Below are positions 1-6,784 of a stretch of DNA of 64,000 bases, in pieces. The stretch is from DSVZ01 sp037439785. Lineage in GTDB: Bacteria > Verrucomicrobiota > Verrucomicrobiia > Limisphaerales > J093. The stretch's first letter is position 1. Every line of letters begins with the position of its first letter. The notes under the pieces were generated by a model. The model was not told the DNA's origin. It ran no database searches and saw nothing but the letters and a program-made list of their open reading frames with translations. Location: NCBI GenBank assembly GCA_037439785.1, contig JBBIVJ010000025.1, forward strand, positions 1 through 64,000, given 5' to 3'. A program made the position numbers and the translations under genes.

Positions 1-1
1 G

Positions 2-970
2 CCCGAAGCCGCTTCCGGCCTGCTGGTGCTGGTGTCCGGTGCCACGCCGGAGCAGGTGCGGCAGCGGTTGGAAACGCTGCAGGCGCAGCTCGAGGCCGCC
101 CGGCAGCGCGGCGAGCTGGCGGGCTTCGATCTGCCCCTGACGCTCTGGCCGGACCCCGCCCATCAGGCGGCGAACCTCCCGCGCGCGCGTGCGCTGGTGG
201 AGCGGCGGCAGGCCGTGTTCGCTGCCCTGGCCCGCGCCGGTTTTTCCGCCGAGGCCGGCGCGCTGGCGGCCCGGGTCTTCGCGGGCTGGGAACGGCAGTT
301 GACCCGAACACCGCTGCTCTGGCCGGAAGGCGCGGCCGCCCGCCGGCTGCTGGCCCGCTGCGCGGTGCACACGCCGGAGGGTTGGCTGGCCGCGGGCAGC
401 GTCTTCGGCGCCGCCCGGCCGCCCGCGGTGGACACGGGCGCCGGCGGAGGCGTGATCTTCTGCGGCTGGCCGCTGCTCGGGGAGGCCCTGCTGCGGCATG
501 TCGAGACGCACCTGGGGTGGTTGACGGCGGGGTTGATGGGGGTGGTGGCGGTCTGTCTGCGGCTGACCTTCGGGCGCTGGGCGGCAGTGGGCTGGAGCTT
601 CGCCGCGGTGGCCTTCGGGCTGTTCCTGCTGCAGGGCCTCATGGCCCTCGCCGGCGGGTCCTGGAACCTGATGAACCTGACCGCCGTGCCCCTGTTGCTG
701 GGGGCGGGAGTGGATTACAGCATCCACGTGCAACTGGCCCTGCGCGCGGCGGGCGGGCGGTTCGTGCCCGGGCAACATCCCACCGGCCGGGCGTTGCTGC
801 TGTGCGCGGCCACCACGGCGGTGGCGTTTGGTTCGCTGGCGACCTCGAGCAACGCCGGGCTGGCCGGTCTGGGGGCGGTGTGCGCCGCCGGCGTCACCGC
901 CCAGGCGGTCTCCGCCCTTTATTTCCTGCCGGCCTGGGCCTACCCTGCGCGCCGTCACCCCGGCACCTGA
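2..970 (+). CDS. MMPL/RND-type lipid exporter, C-terminal part (5' truncated by window edge)
   Basis: The frame is open from base 2, so this is the last 322 residues of a larger protein. It reads as the C-terminal half of an MMPL (RND superfamily) inner-membrane exporter. A periplasmic-loop-like region is followed by a run of hydrophobic helices from about residue 170, including a segment with NLTAVPLLLGAGVDYSIH, which matches the conserved GxGxDY/S helix of MMPL proteins that carries the proton-relay acidic residue. A last pair of helices ends in a short basic tail. In aryl-polyene-type clusters such an exporter moves the lipid product across the inner membrane, and the acyltransferase, LolA-like and dehydratase genes immediately downstream fit that. 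The acyltransferase gene follows after 3 bases, so they are almost certainly co-transcribed. Family assignment is fairly secure; the substrate is inferred. Confidence 0.82.
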   Translation, partial: PEAASGLLVLVSGATPEQVRQRLETLQAQLEAARQRGELAGFDLPLTLWPDPAHQAANLPRARALVERRQAVFAALARAGFSAEAGALAARVFAGWERQLTRTPLLWPEGAAARRLLARCAVHTPEGWLAAGSVFGAARPPAVDTGAGGGVIFCGWPLLGEALLRHVETHLGWLTAGLMGVVAVCLRLTFGRWAAVGWSFAAVAFGLFLLQGLMALAGGSWNLMNLTAVPLLLGAGVDYSIHVQLALRAAGGRFVPGQHPTGRALLLCAATTAVAFGSLATSSNAGLAGLGAVCAAGVTAQAVSALYFLPAWAYPARRHPGT

Positions 971-973
971 ACC

Positions 974-1927
974 GTGGCCGCCGCCGACGCGACAACCTGC
1001 ACCGCCACTCTCTCCGCCGCCCCGGCGGCCGGTCCTTCCGCCTTTTACCGGGCCGGTCTGTGGAAACTGGGTCTGGCCGCCGCCCGCACCCTGCCCCTGG
1101 CTGCCAGCCTGACCGCGGGCGCGCTGGCCGGTGCGCTCTACGGCCGGCTGCACCGGGCACGCCGCCGCATCGTGACCGGGAACCTCGTGCCGCTCTATGA
1201 CGGCGACCGGGTCGCCGCCGAGCGGGCGGCGGGGCGGCTGTTCCGCCACTTCGGCCGCAAGCTGGCCGATCTGCTCCGCTTCGAGGCCGGCACGCCGGTC
1301 GAGGGGCGGTTCGTGGCGCTGGAGGACTGGGAGCGGTTCGAGGCCGCACAGCGGGCCGGCCGCGGGGTGCTGTTACTGACGCCGCACCTGGGCAACTGGG
1401 AAATCGGCGCCCCGCTGTTGATCCGGCGCGGGGTGCCGCTGCTGGTGGTCACCCAGGCCGAACCGGGGGACGAACTGACCGAACTGCGCCGCCGGGCGCG
1501 CGCCCGCTGGGGCGTCGAGACGCTGGTTATCGGGCAGGACACCTTCGCCTTTGTGGACCTGATCCGGCGGCTGCAGGCGGGGGCGACGGTGGCGATGCTG
1601 GTGGACCGGCCGCCGGGGGCCAGCGGGTGCGACGTGCCGTTTTGCGGCCGGCCGTTCCGGGCCTCGCTGGCGCCGGCCGAGCTGGCCCGCGCCTCCGGCT
1701 GCGCGCTGGTGGGGGTGTACCTCGTGGCGCGGGCGGGCGGCTACGCGGCGGGGGTGCTGCCGCCGTTCGAGTATGACCGCGCGGCGCTGGGCCAGCGGGC
1801 CGGGCGGGTGGCGTTGACAGCCCGGATTGTGGCGGCGTTTGAGCCGGTCATCCGCCGCCACGCCGACCAGTGGTTTCACTTCGTGCCCGTCTGGTCGGAG
1901 GCCGGAGCAGGGAGAGCCGAGCCGTGA
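974..1927 (+). CDS. lysophospholipid acyltransferase (LpxL/HtrB-like)
   Basis: A 317-aa predicted inner-membrane-associated acyltransferase of the LpxL/HtrB (LPLAT) superfamily, which transfers an acyl chain from acyl-ACP or acyl-CoA to a lipid hydroxyl. The hallmark is the block TPHLGNWEIG, with His138 and Glu143 forming the H-x4-D/E catalytic motif. A later block, VAMLVDRPPGASGCDVPFCG, resembles the conserved substrate/glycerolipid region. A hydrophobic stretch (about residues 33-56) precedes the catalytic domain. The GTG start at 974 follows the exporter stop by 3 bases, and the stop overlaps the GTG start of the LolA-like gene (GTGA). In aryl-polyene clusters, acyltransferases of this family attach the polyene to a membrane lipid, which is the role inferred here. 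Confidence 0.85.
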   Translation: MAAADATTCTATLSAAPAAGPSAFYRAGLWKLGLAAARTLPLAASLTAGALAGALYGRLHRARRRIVTGNLVPLYDGDRVAAERAAGRLFRHFGRKLADLLRFEAGTPVEGRFVALEDWERFEAAQRAGRGVLLLTPHLGNWEIGAPLLIRRGVPLLVVTQAEPGDELTELRRRARARWGVETLVIGQDTFAFVDLIRRLQAGATVAMLVDRPPGASGCDVPFCGRPFRASLAPAELARASGCALVGVYLVARAGGYAAGVLPPFEYDRAALGQRAGRVALTARIVAAFEPVIRRHADQWFHFVPVWSEAGAGRAEP

Positions 1928-2640
1928 GGCGAGCACGTGTGGATTCGGCATCGCCGCGCCGGTCCCGCCTCGTCGTCGGGGTGGGGCTGGTGTTGGGCCT
2001 GGCCGCGGCGCGCGCGGCCGGCGCGGAGTCGGCCGAGGCCGTGCTGCACGCCTGGCTGGATGCGCAACAGAGGCTGAAAAGCTGGTCGGCGGAGTTCCTC
2101 CAGACCCGCACCCTGAAAGCGCTGAACGAGCCGCTCCGCACGCCCGGCCGGCTGTGGTTCGTGGCGCCGGATCGGTTTCGCTGGGAACTGGGCGAGCCAG
2201 TGCAAACGCTGGCGCTGCGGCGGACGAACGAGTTGCTGGTCATCTACCCGAAGCTCAAACGCGCCGAGCGCTATCCGTTGGGCAGTGGTGGCGGCGGCGA
2301 GCCGTGGCGCGATGCGCTGATGCTGCTGGACGCGGGGTTTCCCGCCGGCCGGGACGGTCTCGAGGGGCGCTTCCGTGTGCTGGCGGTGACGGAGGAGGCA
2401 GGCCGAGTGACCGTGCGGCTGGAGCCGCGGCGGGCCGGCGCGCGGCAGTTCATGAAGGAAATCCGGCTCACGTTGCGGGGGGAGGACCGGGCCCTGTTGG
2501 CCAATGAGCTGGTGTTTGCGGACGGTTCGAGCCTGCGCAACGACTTCACCCGCGCGGTGACCAATCCGCCGGTTGCCGCCGACCTGTTCGACCCCGCCCT
2601 GCCGGCGGACTTCACCGTGGTCGAGCTGCGGCAGCCATGA
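1924..2640 (+). CDS. LolA-like outer-membrane lipoprotein carrier protein
   Basis: A 238-aa exported protein. The chosen GTG start at 1924 overlaps the preceding stop (GTGA) and gives a classic signal peptide: an Arg-rich n-region, a Val/Leu/Ala core (LVVGVGLVLGLAAARAAGA), then mature sequence. The mature part has the LolA-type pattern 'SWSAEFLQTRTLKALNEPLR..G.LWFVAPDRFRWE' (residues about 52-80) followed by alternating beta-strand-like segments, as in the unclosed LolA/LppX barrel. Length is normal for the family. LolA-like proteins occur in aryl-polyene clusters, where they are thought to ferry the lipid product through the periplasm together with the MMPL exporter. The stop overlaps the next ATG (ATGA), which indicates translational coupling. 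Confidence 0.82.
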   Translation: MRRARVDSASPRRSRLVVGVGLVLGLAAARAAGAESAEAVLHAWLDAQQRLKSWSAEFLQTRTLKALNEPLRTPGRLWFVAPDRFRWELGEPVQTLALRRTNELLVIYPKLKRAERYPLGSGGGGEPWRDALMLLDAGFPAGRDGLEGRFRVLAVTEEAGRVTVRLEPRRAGARQFMKEIRLTLRGEDRALLANELVFADGSSLRNDFTRAVTNPPVAADLFDPALPADFTVVELRQP

Positions 2641-3086
2641 ACGCCGATCTCGCCGCCGCGCTGGCCGCCCTGCCGCACGGACCGGAGTTCCGGTTTCTGG
2701 ACCGGTTGCTGGAACTGGAGCCCGGCCGACGCGGGGTGGGGGAGTATCGGGTGCGCGGCGAGGAGCCGTTTTTGAGGGGGCATTTTCCGGGCGAGCCGCT
2801 GCTGCCGGGGGTGCTCCTGATTGAGGCGGCCGCGCAACTGGCCGGCGTGGTGGCGCAGAGCGACCCCGCCCGGGCGCCGCTGCGGGGGCTGAAGCTGACT
2901 GCCGTGCGCCAGGCCAAGATCACCGGTACCGCCCGCCCCGGCGAGGTGCTCACCCTGCGGGCGGAAGTGGTGGGCCGGCTGGGCGGCCTGGTCCAGGTGC
3001 GGGTGCAGGCCTCCACCTGCGCGGGGGAAGTGCTGAGCGGGGAACTGACGCTGAGCGGGGAGGAGCCTGAACCGGCGCGAACCTGA
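2637..3086 (+). CDS. FabZ/FabA-like 3-hydroxyacyl-ACP dehydratase (hotdog fold)
   Basis: A 149-aa single hotdog-domain protein. The diagnostic block GHFPGEPLLPGVLLIEAAAQ contains the FabZ-type catalytic His49 and, 14 residues later, Glu63 in the position of the catalytic acid. Length matches FabZ (about 145-160 aa). It would dehydrate a 3-hydroxyacyl chain carried on ACP to a trans-2-enoyl chain; repeated without enoyl reduction, this gives a polyene. The gene overlaps the LolA-like gene by ATGA. Sitting next to exporter, acyltransferase and LolA genes rather than in a housekeeping fab operon, it is best read as a cluster-dedicated dehydratase (comparable to the ApeI/ApeP dehydratases). Confidence 0.85.
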   Translation: MNADLAAALAALPHGPEFRFLDRLLELEPGRRGVGEYRVRGEEPFLRGHFPGEPLLPGVLLIEAAAQLAGVVAQSDPARAPLRGLKLTAVRQAKITGTARPGEVLTLRAEVVGRLGGLVQVRVQASTCAGEVLSGELTLSGEEPEPART

Positions 3087-3169
3087 GCCGGGCCGGGGTT
3101 AGAAGGGCGAGCCTTGCCGACGCCTTTTTCCTTGCCGCTGGCTGACTGGAGTCGCAGCGTGCCACCACC

Positions 3170-3562
3170 ATGATAACTCCCCTGCTAAAGCTCGTGTGCG
3201 GTGCCTGTTTGGCCCTGATTCTGACGGGGTGCGAGGTCATGACCTTTGCCCGTTACAGTGGCGAACCCCGGACCTGGCCCACCGGCAGCTCCTTCTCCGA
3301 AGCCGTGTACGATGTCCCGGTTTACCGCGGCTGGCCGGAAAAGCCCTACGACGTCCTCGGCCTGGTCCAGTTCGACAATCCCAACGTGGACTGGAACCGG
3401 GGCGACATCATGCAGGCGGCGAAGAAGGCCCGCGAGGCAGGCGGCGATGCCATCATCCTCGTGCCCCGCGGAGCCGACCCCTCCCCCACCATGCTCGACA
3501 TGCGTCGGCAACTGGGCATCACCGGCAGTCACACTGTGGCGGTGATCATCCGCTGGAAATAG
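3170..3562 (+). CDS. small predicted lipoprotein of unknown function
   Basis: A 130-aa protein with a clear lipoprotein signal peptide: a short positive start, the hydrophobic stretch CGACLALILTGC and a lipobox LTGC at residues 18-21, so Cys21 should be lipidated. The mature part is soluble and contains YDVLGLVQFDN and a helical KKAREAGGDAIILVPRG segment. That beta-alpha-beta pattern resembles small envelope lipoproteins that sort redox or stress molecules, but I cannot name the family. It follows the dehydratase by 83 bases on the same strand and may be the last gene of the operon or independent. Confidence 0.75.
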   Translation: MITPLLKLVCGACLALILTGCEVMTFARYSGEPRTWPTGSSFSEAVYDVPVYRGWPEKPYDVLGLVQFDNPNVDWNRGDIMQAAKKAREAGGDAIILVPRGADPSPTMLDMRRQLGITGSHTVAVIIRWK

Positions 3563-3595
3563 TCGGCGGCACCGCGGGCGGCGACGCGGCCGGGG

Positions 3596-4864
3596 TCAAA
3601 GCGGAGGCAGTTCCAGGCATTGCCGCGCGGCCGCGCGCGAGATTTTCCCCCGGCTGTTGCGGGGCAGGACCTCGACCCACCGCCAGCGCCGCGGCACCTG
3701 CCAGGCGGGCAGGCGGGCGGCCAGGTAATCGCGGAGGGCCGCCTCGGTCACTTCGCCGCGCGGCACCACCACCGCTCCGATTTCCTCGCCCCGGCCCGGT
3801 TCGGCCGCGGGCAACCCCACCACCGCGCACTCCCGCACCGCCGGATGGACCGCCAGCACCTGTTCGATCACCTCCGGCAGCACCTTCCGACCCGCCACGT
3901 TGATCACGTCCCCGGCCCGGCCGCGCAACCGCACCACGCCCTCGCGCAGCTCCGCCAGGTCGCCGGTGTGGAAGCAGCCCCCCGCCAGCGCGGGGTCCGG
4001 CCGCGGCCAGTAGGTTTGCCCCACTGCCGCGCTGCGCACCTCCAGGCACCCGTCCACCTCGGACACGCGCAGCGCCACGCCCTGCACCGCGGTGCCCACC
4101 ACGGCGGGATCGGACCGCGGCACGTCGGTCGCGTCATAGGCGATGCCGCCGCATTCGCTGGAACCGTAAAAGTTGTGAATCTTCAGGCCGCGCGCGGCGA
4201 ACACCGCCTCCTCCAGGGCCAGCGGCAGCGACGCCCCCGCGGATAGCGCCAGGCGCACGTTGGTGGGAATGGCGTCGGCCTCGTGCCACGCGCGCCAGAG
4301 CGCCGGCACCCCGGGCAGCGTCACCGCCGACACGGCGGCCGCGGCGCGGCGCACGGCTTCCGGCAGGGGCGAGCCGGGCAGGAGCAGGGGGATGCCGTGG
4401 AGCAGCAGCGGGGTGATGAGGTTGGAAAAGCCGTACGAGTGGGCGAGGGAAATGGCGCCCAGGTTGGGCCGGTCGGGCCGCAGACCCATGGTGGGCACGA
4501 GCTGGTCGGCGTCGGCCGCCAGTTGCTCGGCGGTGAACGCGATGCACCACGCCGGGCCGGTCGTGGCGGAGGTGGTTTTGAGGTGGACGACGCCCGCGGG
4601 CGGCGGGGGCACGGCCGGCGGGGGCTGGTCCGGTTCCAGCGGGCAGACCACCTGGCCGACGCGCCAGGCGCGGAGCACGGTCAGAACAAAGTCGGCCGTT
4701 TGCCCGCGCGGAAAGGCCAGCGGACCGGTCGGGGCCGGGCCTTGCTCGGCGGCATGGGCGAGCTGGTCGAAGGTCCAGACCCGGCCGGCGGTCAGGTCAA
4801 AGAGTGCCGGCTCGCCGCGTTGCGCGCGGGCCACCGCCTGCCAGCGCTCGTAGAGCATTGTCAT
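3596..4864 (-). CDS. AMP-dependent acyl/aryl ligase (ANL superfamily) with altered P-loop
   Basis: A 422-aa adenylate-forming ligase, somewhat short for the family. The A5 motif reads NFYGSSECGG, the A7 motif FHTGDL, the A8 region RGRAGDVINVAGRKVLPEVI, and the C-terminal A10 motif NSRGKISR keeps the catalytic Lys. The A3 phosphate-binding loop is unusual: the expected TSGSTGxPK reads TTSATTGPAWCI, with no Lys. ANL enzymes activate a carboxylic acid as acyl-AMP and load it onto CoA or ACP; in aryl-polyene clusters this loads the starter acid (ApeH type). The substrate here is not known. ATG at 4864 is taken; a second ATG lies two codons in. It is transcribed divergently from the 244-aa gene with only 31 bases between starts. 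Confidence 0.82.
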   Translation of the reverse strand: MTMLYERWQAVARAQRGEPALFDLTAGRVWTFDQLAHAAEQGPAPTGPLAFPRGQTADFVLTVLRAWRVGQVVCPLEPDQPPPAVPPPPAGVVHLKTTSATTGPAWCIAFTAEQLAADADQLVPTMGLRPDRPNLGAISLAHSYGFSNLITPLLLHGIPLLLPGSPLPEAVRRAAAAVSAVTLPGVPALWRAWHEADAIPTNVRLALSAGASLPLALEEAVFAARGLKIHNFYGSSECGGIAYDATDVPRSDPAVVGTAVQGVALRVSEVDGCLEVRSAAVGQTYWPRPDPALAGGCFHTGDLAELREGVVRLRGRAGDVINVAGRKVLPEVIEQVLAVHPAVRECAVVGLPAAEPGRGEEIGAVVVPRGEVTEAALRDYLAARLPAWQVPRRWRWVEVLPRNSRGKISRAAARQCLELPPL

Positions 4865-4895
4865 GTCCGGGAGCGGCTCCTAGCTTCAGCCCGCC

Positions 4896-5630
4896 GTGCC
4901 GCCCGCGCCCAACAGCCTAGCGCCGCGCCGGTTTGTTTTCGAGCGCGACACCTTTGCCTTTCCCAACGAGCTGGTCTGGGAGTATGGCTTCGGCGCGGAC
5001 GGCTCCTGGCGGATGCGGCGGCGCGCGCCCGCCCCGGCCTTTGCGCACCGCTGTTTCGTGCTGGTCCGCGCCGCCCGGCAGTTCCTCTACCACGCCCGGT
5101 TCGAGCCGGACGCGCCGCCCCTGGACGAGGCCGCCTGCCGCGCGCGGCTGCGGGCGGTGCTGCGCCGGCCGCCGTGGCGCGAGACCCCGCCCGCGGCGCG
5201 CCTTGTCATTCCCGGCCATGCGGGCCTGCGGGAGCTGAGCCGCGCGCAGGAGCCGCTGCTCAAGGCGGTGTGCGGCGGGGCGTGGCGGTCCTACGTGTTG
5301 CGCAGCCACTGGCGGATGGTCCTGCCGCTGAGCCGGCGGCACCAGGCGGTGACGGTGGCCCGGTTGTGGGAACAGGTCCGGGCTGGCGAGGTCCCCCTGG
5401 TGCACCTGGTGAACTTCCCGCGCCTGACCATCAACCACGGCCTGCTGCTCTTCGAGGGTCGGCTCACCCCCGTCGGCTTCGAGTTCGCCGCCTACGACCC
5501 CAACCAGCCGGACGCGCCCGCCACGCTGGGCTACGATGCGGCGGCCCGCACGTTCACCCTGCCGGCCAATCGCTACTGGCCCGGCGGCGCGCTGAACGTG
5601 ATCGAGATTTACCGCTCCCGCTGGTTCTGA
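4896..5630 (+). CDS. uncharacterised 244-aa protein in lipid/polyene cluster
   Basis: I do not recognise a family. The protein is soluble, without signal peptide or membrane segment, rich in Trp/Arg/Tyr, and starts with GTG at 4896. Visible stretches include FPNELVWEYGF near the N-terminus, a central segment VIPGHAGLRELSRAQEPLLK, and HLVNFPRLTINHGLLLFEG around residues 170-190 (the His-rich NHGLLLF is distinctive). Codon use matches its neighbours, so it is a real gene. It lies between the acyl ligase (divergent) and the small membrane protein (its stop lies 22 bases inside that gene's 3' end). Placement inside the cluster suggests a role in the same pathway; no function is claimed. Confidence 0.7.
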   Translation: MPPAPNSLAPRRFVFERDTFAFPNELVWEYGFGADGSWRMRRRAPAPAFAHRCFVLVRAARQFLYHARFEPDAPPLDEAACRARLRAVLRRPPWRETPPAARLVIPGHAGLRELSRAQEPLLKAVCGGAWRSYVLRSHWRMVLPLSRRHQAVTVARLWEQVRAGEVPLVHLVNFPRLTINHGLLLFEGRLTPVGFEFAAYDPNQPDAPATLGYDAAARTFTLPANRYWPGGALNVIEIYRSRWF

Positions 5631-5983
5631 GCCGGCCCCGCGCCCGCCCGCCGCGGCCGCCAGAACGCGCCCCCGAAAACGACCAGCCCGCAGAGGTTGA
5701 TGCCGGCGATGTACCCCAGCTTGTAGCCGCGGCCGGTGTTGGGCTCGGCGTAGATGGGCACGTCGCGGCCCAGCACCAGCGCCGGCAGCGCCAGCGGCAT
5801 GCTGGCCCCGTGGGCCATCCCCCAGCCAAAGCCGAACGCCGCCCCCGCCGGATACAACCGCGGTCCCGCCCAGGAATAAACCGCCCCCAGCAACAGCCCC
5901 ACCCCCACCAGCCGCAGGCCGCCCCGCAGGGCGCGCCGCCGCCCGTCACGAGAGCCGGTCCGGTCCGCTGCGCGACGCCACAT
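5609..5983 (-). CDS. small integral membrane protein of lipid cluster
   Basis: A 124-aa protein with two to three predicted transmembrane segments: LRLVGVGLLLGAVYSWAG near residues 22-40, a central Ala/Gly/Leu-rich helix (FGFGWGMAHGASMPLALPAL) and LGYIAGINLCGLVVFGGAF near residues 89-107. Arg-rich ends give a plausible topology. It lies 3 bases downstream of the GT2 gene, so the two form an operon. Aryl-polyene clusters also carry a small uncharacterised membrane protein (COG4648/ApeG-like) beside the glycosyltransferase, but I cannot show homology. The 3' end overlaps that of the convergent 244-aa gene by 22 bases. Confidence 0.68.
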   Translation of the reverse strand: MWRRAADRTGSRDGRRRALRGGLRLVGVGLLLGAVYSWAGPRLYPAGAAFGFGWGMAHGASMPLALPALVLGRDVPIYAEPNTGRGYKLGYIAGINLCGLVVFGGAFWRPRRAGAGPAQNQRER

Positions 5984-5986
5984 GGT

Positions 5987-6703
5987 TCAGGGGACCGCCG
6001 GGGCCGGTTCCTCGAGGCCGTCGGGGTTTTGCCGCCACCGGGCACCCCACCACCAGCACAGCCAGCGCCAGGTATCCACCACCGGGTCCAGCCGGCTGGG
6101 CCGCTTTGCCGGCACCGCCGGCACGGGGACAAACTCGATGCCCGCCCCCGCGGCGGCAAAGGCCAGGAGCAACTCCGACTCGAACTCGAAATGCTCGGTG
6201 CGGGTGCGCAACCGCGCCCACTCCGCGAGGTTCAACAGGCGGAAGCCGCACTGCGAATCGGGAAACTCCCGACCCGCCCGCCGGGACAGCCAGCGGCTCA
6301 TGAGCCGGTTGACGTGGCGCCGCACCGCCGGCATCGGCGCCGGCCTGGCGAAGCGGTTACCCACCACCAGCGCCGCCCCGGTGCACCGGGCGCAGGCGAG
6401 AAATGCGGGGATGCACTCGGGCGGATGCTGGCCGTCGCCGTCCAGCGTCACCGCCCACGTGGCGCCCCCGGCACGGGCTGCCGCCAGGCCGGCCCGGAGC
6501 GCCGCCCCTTTTCCCTGATTTTGCTCCTGGCGCAGCACGCGCGCCCCCGCCGCTTCGGCCAGGTGGGGGGTGGCGTCAGTGGAGCCGTCGTCCACCACCC
6601 ACACCACCGGGACCTGGCGCAGTGTGCGCCACACCAGGTCGGCGACGGTGCCGGCCTCGTTCCAGCAGGGAATCACGGCGGCAACAGCGTCCACGGGGTC
6701 CAT
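5987..6703 (-). CDS. family 2 glycosyltransferase (dolichyl-phosphate/DPM-like)
   Basis: A 238-aa cytoplasmic GT-A fold glycosyltransferase. The N-terminal nucleotide-binding pattern is AVIPCWNEAGTV, followed by VVDDGSTDATP and the metal-binding DGDGQHPP (DxD-type). A later FPDSQCGFRLLN block is typical of the DPM1/DPG-synthase subgroup. No transmembrane domain is apparent. Glycosyltransferases of this type accompany AMP-ligase, dehydratase and acyltransferase genes in aryl-polyene clusters (often fused there to an acyltransferase). It starts at ATG 6703 and is read divergently from the HydE-like gene. Family confident; donor and acceptor unknown. Confidence 0.88.
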   Translation of the reverse strand: MDPVDAVAAVIPCWNEAGTVADLVWRTLRQVPVVWVVDDGSTDATPHLAEAAGARVLRQEQNQGKGAALRAGLAAARAGGATWAVTLDGDGQHPPECIPAFLACARCTGAALVVGNRFARPAPMPAVRRHVNRLMSRWLSRRAGREFPDSQCGFRLLNLAEWARLRTRTEHFEFESELLLAFAAAGAGIEFVPVPAVPAKRPSRLDPVVDTWRWLCWWWGARWRQNPDGLEEPAPAVP

Positions 6704-6784
6704 GCCCGCAGCGTAATGGCTGCCCCCGCGCGCCTGAAGGCAAAAAGCGTTGCCGGCCCCGGCGGCGCCGGATTAACTGCGCCC

